Assembly: GCA_031288935.1 (NCBI GenBank)
Contig: JAITQL010000156.1
Location: forward strand, 1-13,790
DNA from: Tannerella sp.
GTDB lineage: Bacteria; Bacteroidota; Bacteroidia; Bacteroidales; Tannerellaceae
Reading direction: 5' to 3'
DNA: 13,790 nt
Under the pieces are notes generated by a model. That model was not told the DNA's origin. It was given only the letters and a program-made list of their open reading frames with translations, and searched no databases. Numbering within the stretch: position 1 is the stretch's first letter; each line of letters starts with the position of its first letter. A program made the position numbers and the translations under genes. This document shows, piece after piece, positions 7,075-13,790 of the stretch.

Positions 7075-8553
7075 TTAGTTTAATGCAATAACCGTCCACA
7101 CGCTTTCGCCTACCATGCGACTGATGCCGAACGGCGCCAGCCCCATCCCTGCAATGGCGACGATGAGGCATACCAGCGTCAGCCGTTCGTCCCACGTAGC
7201 GTCCGTCAACTTCAGGTGAGCCGGATTTTCCACCTCGCCGTACAGGATTTTCCCGATCAGGCGCAGGATATAAACGGCCGTAATCACGATGGACGTCGTG
7301 GCGATGACCGTCAGGGTGCGGTGGAAGACGTCATTCCACTCAAATGCGCCGACGAAAACCGTCATCTCGGCCACGAATCCGCTCAAGCCCGGCAGTCCGA
7401 GGTTTGCCAGTCCGGCAATCACGTATCCGACCGACAGAAAGGGCATGATCTTCATCAGTCCGCTCATTTCGCGGATGTCGCGCGTATGCGTGCGGCTGTA
7501 GATCATGCCGATCAGCGCAAAGAAAAGCGCCGTCATCAGTCCGTGCGAAAGCATCTGCAAGACAGCGCCGGTGACGGCCGTCCGCGTCATCATCAGGATG
7601 GCAAACAGCACCAGACTGCAATGCGATACCGACGAATAGGCATTGATGTACTTCAAGTCCTTCTGCACGCAGGCCGAAAAGGCGCCGTAGACCACGCCGA
7701 CCGTCGTCGGGATCAGGAATATCCAGGCCTGCTCGCGGGCGGCTTCGGGCATCAGATAGATGGCGATGCGGAAACAGCCGTAGCCCCCCAGTTTCATCAG
7801 CACCCCGGCGTGCAGCATGGATACGGCCGTCGGCGCTGAGGCATGGCCGTCAGGACTCCATGTATGAAACGGAAACAGGGCGCCCAGCACGCCAAAGCCG
7901 ATAAACGTGAGCGGGAAAAAGACCCGCTGCACCTCTACGGGCAACGGCAACCGAGCAAGCTCGTTCAGGTGCATCGTCGTTGCACCCGTACCGAAGTAGA
8001 CACCCAGTATGCCCATCAGTATAAAAGCAGACCCTCCCATCAGCATCAACGTCAGTTTCATGGCGGAATATTCCTTCCTGCCGCTGCCCCAGACGCCGAT
8101 CAGCAGATACATCGGGATCAGCGCCACTTCATAGAACAGGAACAGCGTGAACAGGTCGAGTGAAATGAAAAAGCCGAAGACACCCACGCTCAGCAGGCAG
8201 AACCACAGGAAAAACTCCTTGGTGAGCGGCTGCATCTTCCACGACGCGAACGTACCGGTGAAGACAATGATGGCCGAAAGCAGCAGCATGACGACCGATA
8301 CGCCGTCCACGCCGACGGCGTAACGGATGTGCAGCGGCGCGTACCAGACCAGGTCGGCCGTAAACAGCATTTCCGCCGTATCGCCGCCGCCGCGCCGGTG
8401 CAGGTACAGGAAAACCAGCGTCACCGCCAGCGCCAGCAAAGCCGACGCCCCCGCAACCATCACCGCGCGGATTTGTTTTATCCCGCGGGCGCCCCACAGT
8501 CCCAGCATCATCAACAGGGGGACAAGTACGAATAAAGACAAGAAGTTCATCAT
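7075..8553 (-). CDS. nuoM: NADH-quinone oxidoreductase subunit M
   Basis: This is the middle antiporter-like proton channel of the complex I membrane arm. It has 492 residues and 14 or so membrane helices. The TM5 glutamate is present in FLFYEVALIPMYLL (Glu142), and the TM8 lysine in HAGVLMKLGGYG (Lys254). FPFHTWSPDGHASAPTAVSM is the typical NuoM loop, and KDLKYINAYSSVSH follows. The oddity is TM7: the segment FIGFGVLGALFPFH has Leu223 where NuoL (FIGGAGKSAVFPLH) and NuoN ([14 protein letters not shown]) have lysine. Two ATGs stand in tandem at 8553 and 8550. The gene starts 12 bases after the nuoL stop and clearly belongs to the same operon. Confidence 0.95.
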   Translation of the reverse strand: MMNFLSLFVLVPLLMMLGLWGARGIKQIRAVMVAGASALLALAVTLVFLYLHRRGGGDTAEMLFTADLVWYAPLHIRYAVGVDGVSVVMLLLSAIIVFTGTFASWKMQPLTKEFFLWFCLLSVGVFGFFISLDLFTLFLFYEVALIPMYLLIGVWGSGRKEYSAMKLTLMLMGGSAFILMGILGVYFGTGATTMHLNELARLPLPVEVQRVFFPLTFIGFGVLGALFPFHTWSPDGHASAPTAVSMLHAGVLMKLGGYGCFRIAIYLMPEAAREQAWIFLIPTTVGVVYGAFSACVQKDLKYINAYSSVSHCSLVLFAILMMTRTAVTGAVLQMLSHGLMTALFFALIGMIYSRTHTRDIREMSGLMKIMPFLSVGYVIAGLANLGLPGLSGFVAEMTVFVGAFEWNDVFHRTLTVIATTSIVITAVYILRLIGKILYGEVENPAHLKLTDATWDERLTLVCLIVAIAGMGLAPFGISRMVGESVWTVIALN

Positions 8554-8565
8554 GCGTTTCCGTTT

Positions 8566-10443
8566 TTAAACCAGTAATAAAATCACAACCAAAACAAGCG
8601 CCCCGCTTAGGAAGACGATGGTGTATTGCTGTATGTTTCCGCTTTGCAGACCCTTGATACGGACGCTCGTCGCGTTCGCCGTTCCTGCCAGCCGGTTCAT
8701 GAAACCGTCTACCACATGCCGGTCGAACCAGGCTAACGGCGTGGAAATACATCCGAAGATGATTTTATGCGTCACAAACCGGTAGACTTCGTCGATATAG
8801 AAACGGTGGTATGCTGCCCGGTACAGGCTTTTGAACCGCATGACCGGCCTGCCGCCGGCCGTTTTATACGCCAGCGTGGAAAGTGCAATCGCCCCCACTG
8901 CCGCCGACAGGCTGATGACAGCCACCGTTGCATCCAGATGAATGGCGTAAGCTTCGCCGTTACTGCTGACGAATTGTCCGAAGGGAATGAACCCGGCCAC
9001 GCACGTCAACCCGGCCAGAATCAACAGCGGGACGGTCATCGTGCGCGGCGCTTCGTGCGGCAGCGGATGTCCGTCGCCGGCATCATAGGCCTTGTACCAG
9101 AAAATACGATAGTACAGGCGGAACATGTAAAACGCCGTCAAGGCGGCGATCAAACTCATAACGATCCCCATCGCCGGACTGAAGCGGAAGCAGGCCGCCA
9201 GAATCTCGTCCTTCGAGAAGAAACCGCTGAACGGCGGAATGCCCGAAATGGCCAGACAGGCGATCAGGAATGCGAGGTGCGTAACGGGCAGGTATTTCCG
9301 CAGTCCGCCCATCGCCGTCATTTCGTTGGAATGGACGGCATGGATGATGGCGCCGGCGCAGAGGAAAAGCAGGGCTTTGAACAGGGCGTGCGTAAAGAGA
9401 TGAAACATCGACGCCATGTAACCCAGTCCGCCCGTATGCGGGTCGGCGGAGGTACAAACGCCCAACGCCACAATCATAAAGCCGATTTGCGAGATGGTGG
9501 AAAAAGCCAGTACCCGTTTGATGTCGGTCTGTACGCACGCAATGACGGCGGCAAAGAACGCCGTAAACGCACCGGCATAACCCGCCCAGTGCAGTATTTC
9601 GGGCGCATAGCCGATGTACAGGGGAAACATCCTGGCAAGCAAGTACACGCCCGAAATCACCATCGTCGCCGCATGAATCAGTGCGCTGACAGGCGTCGGG
9701 CCTTCCATCGCGTCGGGCAGCCAGATGTGCAGCGGGAACACGGCGCTTTTGCCGGCGCCGCCGATAAACATCAGTCCCAGTGCAAGGGGAATCATCGCCC
9801 CGGCCGCCGCCAGCGCCCCCGTCTGCGGAGTAAATGAAAAGCTGCCGGCATAAAATCCGTAAACCAAAATACCGATCAGGAAACCGAGATCGGCGAAACG
9901 GGTGACGACAAAGGCCTTCTTTGCCGCCGCCACAGCCGTTGCACGGGGATAATAGAAACCGATCAGCAGATAGCTCGAAACGCCTACCAGCTCCCAGAAT
10001 ACGTACATCTGGAAAATATTGGTCGCAACGACCAGTCCCGTCATCGACAAGGTAAAGAGCGACAGAAACGCGAAATAGCGCTGGAAACCCCGTTCCCCTT
10101 TCATGTAACCGAGCGAATAGACGTGAACCGTCAGCGAGACGGTAGAGACGACAACGAGCATCATCACCGAAATCGGGTCGAGCAGGATACCGAAGTCGAT
10201 ATGCAGCGATTCGTTGAAGGGCAACCAGGTGAAATTGAAGAGTGAGAGCGTCGGGAAAATCCCGTCCGCATCCCGTCCGCCGCCGAAGTATCGCGCAGCC
10301 GCCAGACAAGCCAGCCCGGTCACGAGCGCCAGAACAGTTGTTCCGATAATACCCGCCGTGCGGGGTTTCATATGCTTTCCGCCCAGTCCCAGCCATAGAA
10401 ACGAGCAGAACGGAAGAATCAGTATCCAAATTGTAAAATCCAT
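8566..10443 (-). CDS. nuoL: NADH-quinone oxidoreductase subunit L
   Basis: This is the distal antiporter-like subunit of complex I, with the long lateral helix that braces NuoM and NuoN. From ATG 10443 it has 625 residues, in the normal range. Visible parts are VYSLGYMKGERGFQRYFAF, the TM5 glutamate in FWELVGVSSYLLIGF (Glu151), the TM7 lysine in GGAGKSAVFPLHIWLPDAM (Lys232) and EGPTPVSALIHAATMV. TDIKRVLAFSTISQIGFM and a final hydrophobic anchor (VFLSGALVLVVILLLV) complete it. An ATG four codons upstream (10455) lies one base after the TPR stop and could be used instead. The MDFTIWILILPF start fits the family better. Close spacing to the TPR gene and nuoM indicates one transcript. Confidence 0.96.
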   Translation of the reverse strand: MDFTIWILILPFCSFLWLGLGGKHMKPRTAGIIGTTVLALVTGLACLAAARYFGGGRDADGIFPTLSLFNFTWLPFNESLHIDFGILLDPISVMMLVVVSTVSLTVHVYSLGYMKGERGFQRYFAFLSLFTLSMTGLVVATNIFQMYVFWELVGVSSYLLIGFYYPRATAVAAAKKAFVVTRFADLGFLIGILVYGFYAGSFSFTPQTGALAAAGAMIPLALGLMFIGGAGKSAVFPLHIWLPDAMEGPTPVSALIHAATMVISGVYLLARMFPLYIGYAPEILHWAGYAGAFTAFFAAVIACVQTDIKRVLAFSTISQIGFMIVALGVCTSADPHTGGLGYMASMFHLFTHALFKALLFLCAGAIIHAVHSNEMTAMGGLRKYLPVTHLAFLIACLAISGIPPFSGFFSKDEILAACFRFSPAMGIVMSLIAALTAFYMFRLYYRIFWYKAYDAGDGHPLPHEAPRTMTVPLLILAGLTCVAGFIPFGQFVSSNGEAYAIHLDATVAVISLSAAVGAIALSTLAYKTAGGRPVMRFKSLYRAAYHRFYIDEVYRFVTHKIIFGCISTPLAWFDRHVVDGFMNRLAGTANATSVRIKGLQSGNIQQYTIVFLSGALVLVVILLLV

Positions 10444-10456
10444 CGTTTTATACATT

Positions 10457-11287
10457 TCAATAGGTTTGCTTCAGCAAGGTTTCGATGGTTTTGGCGTCGT
10501 AACCCATCGACAAGGCTTTCTTGAAATCAATAGCGGCCGAGGCTTTCTCGTATTGCGCCAGCTTGACCCGTCCGCGCAGGAAATACAGCTCGGCAGAAGG
10601 TTCGGCCACTTCGGCAAAAACTTTATTCAGGTCGGCCATCGCCCGTCCGTTTTTATTCATCAGGTAATAAAGTTCGGCGCGTTCCTCATAAAGCCGCCAA
10701 TACTCGGGTCGTTTACCGATCAGGTAATTAAAAATCACTTCGCTGTTATCATAATTCATTCGCGCTTTTTCCAGAATGGCATAACCCAGTCGCCCCTGGA
10801 CGGTTTCTTTGTTGATGTCAAGGATCTTTTCAAAATCAGCCTCGGCCAGGATGAAATTTTCAGTCCTGATATAAAGCAAACCGCGCTGAAACAAGACCTC
10901 TTCATTGACCGGACTGATCGAGAGTATTGCCTGATAGTCGTTCAAAGCCTTTTCCGTTTCGTTCATTTCGGTATACAGCTGGGCACGATTCGAGAGAATC
11001 AATTCATTCTTTGGCTGCTGATTCAGCGCTGCCGTATAGGAAACAAGCGCATCGTCCCATTTTCCCTGCCGGCGCTGAATCGTCCCCAGATTGGTGAGCA
11101 GCGCATAATTATTTCGATTGCCCGGTTCCAGCCGCATCGCCGCCTTCAAACATTCTTCAGCCGCCGGCAAGTCGTTTTTATCTACGTAATCATAGCTTTT
11201 TTCAATCATTTCCTCGTAGGTCTGTGCATGTGCGCATCCCCATGCCACAAGCATCAAAAGTATACCGGATAAAACAAATGTCCTCAT
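10457..11287 (-). CDS. Secreted tetratricopeptide-repeat protein
   Basis: From ATG 11287 the product has 276 residues. It begins with a signal peptide: positive MR, hydrophobic TFVLSGILLMLVAWG, and probable cleavage at AHA-Q near residue 21. Export to the periplasm is therefore likely. A cysteine at residue 18 does not sit in a good lipobox. The rest is a set of about six TPR-like helical pairs. Examples are the stretches around 61-94 (NYALLTNLGTIQRRQGKWDDA), 95-128 (LSNRAQLYTEMNETEKALNDY), 131-162 and 233-266. TPR arrays bind protein partners, but the partner is not evident. The frame is open up to 11341 only through a TTG, and a promoter sits there, so the ATG is preferred. The gene ends one or a few bases before nuoL and probably shares its transcript. 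A role in complex I assembly is possible but is guesswork from position. Confidence 0.85.
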   Translation of the reverse strand: MRTFVLSGILLMLVAWGCAHAQTYEEMIEKSYDYVDKNDLPAAEECLKAAMRLEPGNRNNYALLTNLGTIQRRQGKWDDALVSYTAALNQQPKNELILSNRAQLYTEMNETEKALNDYQAILSISPVNEEVLFQRGLLYIRTENFILAEADFEKILDINKETVQGRLGYAILEKARMNYDNSEVIFNYLIGKRPEYWRLYEERAELYYLMNKNGRAMADLNKVFAEVAEPSAELYFLRGRVKLAQYEKASAAIDFKKALSMGYDAKTIETLLKQTY

Positions 11288-11308
11288 ATTCTTTTCTTTT
11301 ACGTGGTG

Positions 11309-11342
11309 CAAATCTACGCAATAAAACGCATCGGCGAACAAA
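11309..11342 (-). promoter_or_regulatory. Promoter for the TPR-nuoLMN unit
   Basis: The minus strand has TAGATTTG (11316-11309), matching TAnnTTTG, and TTTG (11342-11339) 22 bases upstream as a -33 element. The predicted start of transcription is a few bases before the ATG at 11287, leaving a short leader. It lies inside the TTG-initiated extension of the TPR frame, which argues against that longer start. Confidence 0.6.
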
Positions 11343-11390
11343 ATAAAAAAATAATCCGGGTCGACAGTACTGTAGTTTTAGCTTTTTTAT

Positions 11391-11398
11391 TACCTTTG
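11391..11398 (+). promoter_or_regulatory. Promoter -7 element for rpsP
   Basis: TACCTTTG matches the Bacteroidetes -7 consensus TAnnTTTG. It is preceded by a T-rich stretch (TAGTTTTAG near 11373-11381) that may serve as a weak -33 element. The distance to the rpsP ATG is 37 bases, leaving a leader of roughly 30 bases with A-rich sequence (CAAACAAA) directly before the start, typical for this phylum. Confidence 0.6.
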
Positions 11399-11435
11399 TC
11401 CCCGCTAATGTAAATATTATAACGATTCAAACAAA

Positions 11436-11978
11436 ATGGCAACAAAAATCAGATTGCAAAGACATGGTCGGAAAGGTTACGCCTTTTATCAGATCATAGT
11501 CGCAGACAGCAGGGCTCCACGGGATGGAAAGTTTATTGAAAGGATAGGTTCATATAATCCGAACACTAATCCTGCTACAATAGATTTGAACTTCGAGAGA
11601 GCTTTGCATTGGTTACAGGTAGGCGCACAGCCGACTGACACAACACGTACGCTTCTTTCCCGCGAAGGGGTATGCTTGAAAAAGCATTTATTGGACGGTG
11701 TGAAGAAGGGTGCATTTGACGAAGCCGCCGCCGAAACGAAGTTTCAGGCATGGCAGACAGAGAAGAAACAGTCTTTACAAGCCGTAAAAGACCATGACCG
11801 CGAGGCAGTCAAGGCGGCAAACAAAGCGCGTTTGGAAGCAGAAAAAGAATCCAGTAAGGCGAAGGCCGATGCGATAGCGCAGAAGAAAGCCGCTCTGGCC
11901 GCCGAAGCAGCTAAAAAAGCGGCCGAAGCAAGTGCGGCTGAAGCAGCTGCCGCCGCCGAAGCGGAAAAGAATGAATAA
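11436..11978 (+). CDS. rpsP: 30S ribosomal protein S16 with long charged C-terminal extension
   Basis: S16 binds 16S rRNA and is needed for assembly of the small subunit. The core domain occupies about residues 1-80. It starts [20 protein letters not shown] and includes [21 protein letters not shown] and [21 protein letters not shown], all characteristic. The core is normally about 80-90 residues; here the protein has 180. Residues about 105-180 are a Lys/Glu/Ala-rich, helix-forming tail ending in repeated Ala and Glu codons. Such tails are known from Bacteroidetes S16 proteins, so this is lineage-typical and not a fusion. The gene stands alone: own promoter upstream and terminator 33 bases downstream. 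The rimM and trmD genes that follow rpsP in many bacteria are absent. Confidence 0.97.
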   Translation: MATKIRLQRHGRKGYAFYQIIVADSRAPRDGKFIERIGSYNPNTNPATIDLNFERALHWLQVGAQPTDTTRTLLSREGVCLKKHLLDGVKKGAFDEAAAETKFQAWQTEKKQSLQAVKDHDREAVKAANKARLEAEKESSKAKADAIAQKKAALAAEAAKKAAEASAAEAAAAAEAEKNE

Positions 11979-12010
11979 GCATTTGGATGTTTAATTGTTT
12001 CATTGTGAAT

Positions 12011-12049
12011 GAGAGGATGGGGAATTATTTTTTCCATCCTTTCTTTTTT
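12011..12049 (+). terminator. Intrinsic terminator of rpsP
   Basis: GAGAGGATGG (12011-12020) pairs with CCATCCTTTC (12034-12043), ten pairs including one G-U, around a 13-base loop. Six T follow directly (12044-12049). It begins 33 bases after the rpsP stop. Confidence 0.85.
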
Positions 12050-12144
12050 ATCAATGATCCGCCTCCCCCTCCGCCCTCCTCCGAAAGAGCTATTGTTTAT
12101 ACACGAATTAAAATCAAGACAAACGCCGGAAATATGAATGGAAT

Positions 12145-12182
12145 ACGGAGGCACGGTGATTTGTTTTTCTCCGTGCCTCCGT
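12145..12182. repeat. Perfect 12-bp inverted repeat between convergent genes
   Basis: ACGGAGGCACGG (12145-12156) is the exact reverse complement of 12171-12182, with a 14-base loop. It lies between the ends of rpsP and the convergent outer-membrane protein gene. No T-run follows the stem on either strand, so terminator function is uncertain, though position between converging genes would suit it. The arm wording resembles that of the 29-bp inverted repeat at 752-834. Apart from this, the rpsP terminator and a weak AAACGG/CCGTTT pair (12232-12254), the 307-base gap 11979-12285 holds nothing I recognise. Confidence 0.8.
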
Positions 12183-12285
12183 TGCCGTGCCAGAGTTCAA
12201 ATGTTCATCAATTCATTGATTAAACATTTTGAAACGGGGTTCTTTTCTCCGTTTTCCCTGTCGGGAATCCCTGTTCATGCTGTCA

Positions 12286-13014
12286 TTAAAAATGGAAACC
12301 TAATGTGGCTGTAAACGAAATTTCCGAATCCGTATAGCTGTACCTGTTGTCGTGTGAATATGAAACGTATGCCTGATTTTTGAACCCGGGCAGCTGGAAA
12401 TACATTCCGCCTCCATTCCTGAATGGAAATTCATACCCAAGGGCAAACTCATAGTATGTACCAAGGGGATTGTAGGAGCCAAACGTACTTTTGTATCCGT
12501 AGTCAGCCACAAGATACCCGGATGCGGGTCTGGCGCGGAATCGGTACTTTGTTCTCAGGAAAGCGCCGTATTGCCCGTATTCATCCCGTTCATTCATGAT
12601 TCCGACTCCAACCCCGACCCCCATCTGGAAGTGCCGGGTGAACTTGTATGAATACATGACGCTAAGCATCGTGGACTCTTCAAGATAGTCGGAAATCCAG
12701 TCGTATTCGAGCTGCAAGGAAATTTGATGCCTTCTGTACGGTTTTTCAACCGCACCGTCGGCAGCGGGCGTGACTGATAAATCCGAACGGCAGATTTCTT
12801 CTCTTCCGCTGCTGAAGATGATTTTGTTTATCGAAGACTTGCTCAGTTCGTTCACGGCCGTTTCGTCCGGATACACAAACTCTACCTGTTCTTCCGTATT
12901 CCGCAGAATTGTGACGTTCAACACCTCTCCGTTCCCCGTGATTATCCTGTCCTGGGATTTGGCTGTTATTGGCGCAAGTAACAGCATGATTACTAAAATC
13001 TTTTTCATGTCCAT
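12286..13014 (-). CDS. Outer-membrane beta-barrel-like protein of unknown function
   Basis: From the ATG at 13014 the product has 242 residues; another ATG at 13008 (MKKILVIMLLLAP) gives 240. A clear signal peptide, MKKILVIMLLLAPITAKSQ, points to export. After it comes a small region (about 21-75) reading DRIITGNGEVLNVTILRNTE to KSSINKIIFSSGREEI. This resembles the short beta-rich module that precedes barrels in many Bacteroidetes proteins. From about residue 90 on, alternating aromatic and polar strands follow (QISLQLEYDW, MLSVMYSYKF, GAFLRTKYRF, GTYYEFALGYEF, EISFTATLGFHF). The chain ends in Phe, common in outer-membrane barrels. No specific substrate is evident. The frame open to 13029 relies on a TTG. 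It begins 31 bases after the thioredoxin-like gene, so both are likely on one transcript. Confidence 0.75.
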   Translation of the reverse strand: MDMKKILVIMLLLAPITAKSQDRIITGNGEVLNVTILRNTEEQVEFVYPDETAVNELSKSSINKIIFSSGREEICRSDLSVTPAADGAVEKPYRRHQISLQLEYDWISDYLEESTMLSVMYSYKFTRHFQMGVGVGVGIMNERDEYGQYGAFLRTKYRFRARPASGYLVADYGYKSTFGSYNPLGTYYEFALGYEFPFRNGGGMYFQLPGFKNQAYVSYSHDNRYSYTDSEISFTATLGFHF

Positions 13015-13045
13015 CCGGTTTGCAGTCAATAAAACTTCATTTTTA

Positions 13046-13585
13046 TCATTCCCTGACTAACAGGAACTCTTTGATTTGTTCCACGATGGTCGCTTTGGGC
13101 AAGGCTCCCGCGGCAGCTTGCGGCTTGCCTTCGAGCGGAACAAACAGAATCAGCGGAATACTGTTGATGCCGAAAACCGACGCCAGTTCCCGTTCACTGT
13201 CCACATCAATCTTGTAAATGTCAATCCGGCCCTTGTATTCGGCAGCCAGTTCCTTCATAACGGGAGCAACCCGTTTACAGGGGCCGCACCAGTCGGCATA
13301 AAAATCAATGATACACGGTCTTTTGCCTTCATACACCCATTCGGAGGAATTTTTCTCATAATTATATATCTTTGACAGGAAATCCGCTTTATTCATTACG
13401 ATTACTTCGCCCTTGCCGTTTCCCGTCGACTGGGCGTTAGAGCAGTTTACGTTGAAAAGCATCAGCGAAACAATGAAAAGAAACGCCCCGTATTTTGTAC
13501 GCAGACGGTCGGACACAAACGAACTGAAACGAAAAGCAGAAAGATTGCTTGTCATCGGACGGAATTTAGAATATACTTTTCCCAT
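13046..13585 (-). CDS. Exported or membrane-anchored thioredoxin-like protein
   Basis: The thioredoxin fold reduces or exchanges disulfides. The domain covers about residues 60-179 and contains FYADWCGPCKRVAPVM, with the CGPC pair at Cys100 and Cys103. IYKIDVDSERELASVFGI and the cis-proline loop NSIPLILF (Pro144) follow. Residues 1-33 are polar and basic, then FLFIVSLMLFNVNCSNAQ is a hydrophobic stretch. It could be an uncleaved anchor or a signal peptide cut near Ala51, so the domain should face the periplasm. Start choice: the frame is open to 13726, but the preceding 47 codons read as AT-rich spacer and contain a promoter, so the ATG at 13585 is preferred. MTSNLSAFRF at 13555 is another option. 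The pair with the outer-membrane protein downstream may be functional, but this is not shown. Confidence 0.85.
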   Translation of the reverse strand: MGKVYSKFRPMTSNLSAFRFSSFVSDRLRTKYGAFLFIVSLMLFNVNCSNAQSTGNGKGEVIVMNKADFLSKIYNYEKNSSEWVYEGKRPCIIDFYADWCGPCKRVAPVMKELAAEYKGRIDIYKIDVDSERELASVFGINSIPLILFVPLEGKPQAAAGALPKATIVEQIKEFLLVRE

Positions 13586-13622
13586 GATTAATTCTTTAGT
13601 TTGGTAATTATAAATATGGCGG

Positions 13623-13630
13623 CAAAGATA
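13623..13630 (-). promoter_or_regulatory. Promoter -7 element for the thioredoxin/outer-membrane protein pair
   Basis: TATCTTTG on the minus strand (13630-13623) matches TAnnTTTG. A T-rich stretch lies directly upstream, and TTG at a shorter than usual distance is the only -33 candidate. The element lies 38 bases before the ATG at 13585, inside the rejected longer reading frame. Confidence 0.5.
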
Positions 13631-13722
13631 GAAAAAAAAGAAACAAGATGCGGAGGCAGTCGTTAACCATTCATAATTCATACGTCCGATACAAACATTC
13701 GGCAAGGCAAACGTATCCCGAT

Positions 13723-13790
13723 TCATATCGTAATATGTCCGCGGACATGCACGCGGGAATCTTTTTCTTCAACCAACGGCAGCGCATTCA
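13723..13790 (-). CDS. Possible C-terminal end of a gene running off the right edge
   Basis: On the minus strand a frame enters from the window edge and ends TGA at 13725-13723. It reads NALPLVEEKDSRVHVRGHITI. The charged, regular composition looks like a protein C-terminus, but only 21 residues are visible and I recognise no family. Its stop overlaps an ATG (ATGA) at 13726. A 14-base perfect palindrome, ATGTCCGCGGACAT, lies at 13735-13748 within it. Confidence 0.4.
   Translation of the reverse strand, partial: NALPLVEEKDSRVHVRGHITI

Noticed and set aside
11987..12223. Small + strand frame after rpsP
   Set aside because: It runs through the rpsP terminator and the 12-bp inverted repeat, and has a low-complexity sequence with a poly-Pro run.
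13586..13726. 47-residue N-terminal extension of the thioredoxin-like protein, with ATGA overlap to the preceding stop
   Set aside because: The stretch reads as AT-rich spacer with poly-Phe codons and contains a consensus -7 box. The start at 13585 is more plausible.
13735..13748. 14-base perfect palindrome ATGTCCGCGGACAT
   Set aside because: It lies within the possible partial gene at the edge, occurs once, and has no visible partner site. A chance palindrome or restriction-type site is enough to explain it.

Overview
The window looks like chromosomal DNA from a member of the Bacteroidales. The evidence is a trpB-trpE-trpG-trpD gene order, an S16 protein with a long Ala/Lys/Glu-rich tail, Bacteroidetes-type promoter boxes (TAnnTTTG), almost no Shine-Dalgarno sequences, AT-rich spacers between moderately GC-rich genes, and complex I subunits of Bacteroides type. 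I cannot name a genus.

Layout. Positions 1-231 hold the broken end of an ABC-F ATPase gene on the + strand. Positions 232-936 hold no credible gene. They contain a 17-unit, 21-bp tandem repeat (259-615) whose core is a DNA dyad, and a perfect 29-bp inverted repeat (752-834). Positions 937-5531 are a complete minus-strand tryptophan transcription unit: promoter, leader peptide with three consecutive Trp codons, terminator-like hairpin, trpB, trpE, trpG, trpD and a final intrinsic terminator. trpC, trpF and trpA do not follow trpD here. Positions 5635-11342 are a second minus-strand unit: a promoter, a secreted TPR protein, then nuoL, nuoM and nuoN, the three antiporter-like membrane subunits of respiratory complex I. 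The remaining nuo genes are not adjacent. Divergent from it is rpsP (11436-11978, ribosomal protein S16) with its own promoter and terminator. Positions 12286-13630 carry a minus-strand pair: a secreted or membrane-anchored thioredoxin-like protein and an outer-membrane beta-barrel-like protein. The last bases hold the possible C-terminal end of another minus-strand gene.

How the genes work together. TrpE and TrpG form anthranilate synthase, TrpD adds the phosphoribosyl group, and TrpB performs the final condensation with serine. The leader peptide directly upstream is best read as a ribosome-mediated transcription attenuator that senses charged tRNA-Trp. NuoL, NuoM and NuoN form the distal proton-pumping arm of complex I. 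In NuoM the lysine of TM7 that is present in its two paralogues here is replaced by leucine.

The most interesting items are the trp attenuator, the helically phased 21-bp dyad array, and signs that the left part of the window is a rearranged locus (broken ABC-F gene, shortened trp operon, repeats between them). I did not find a convincing new multi-gene system such as a defence island or mobile element.
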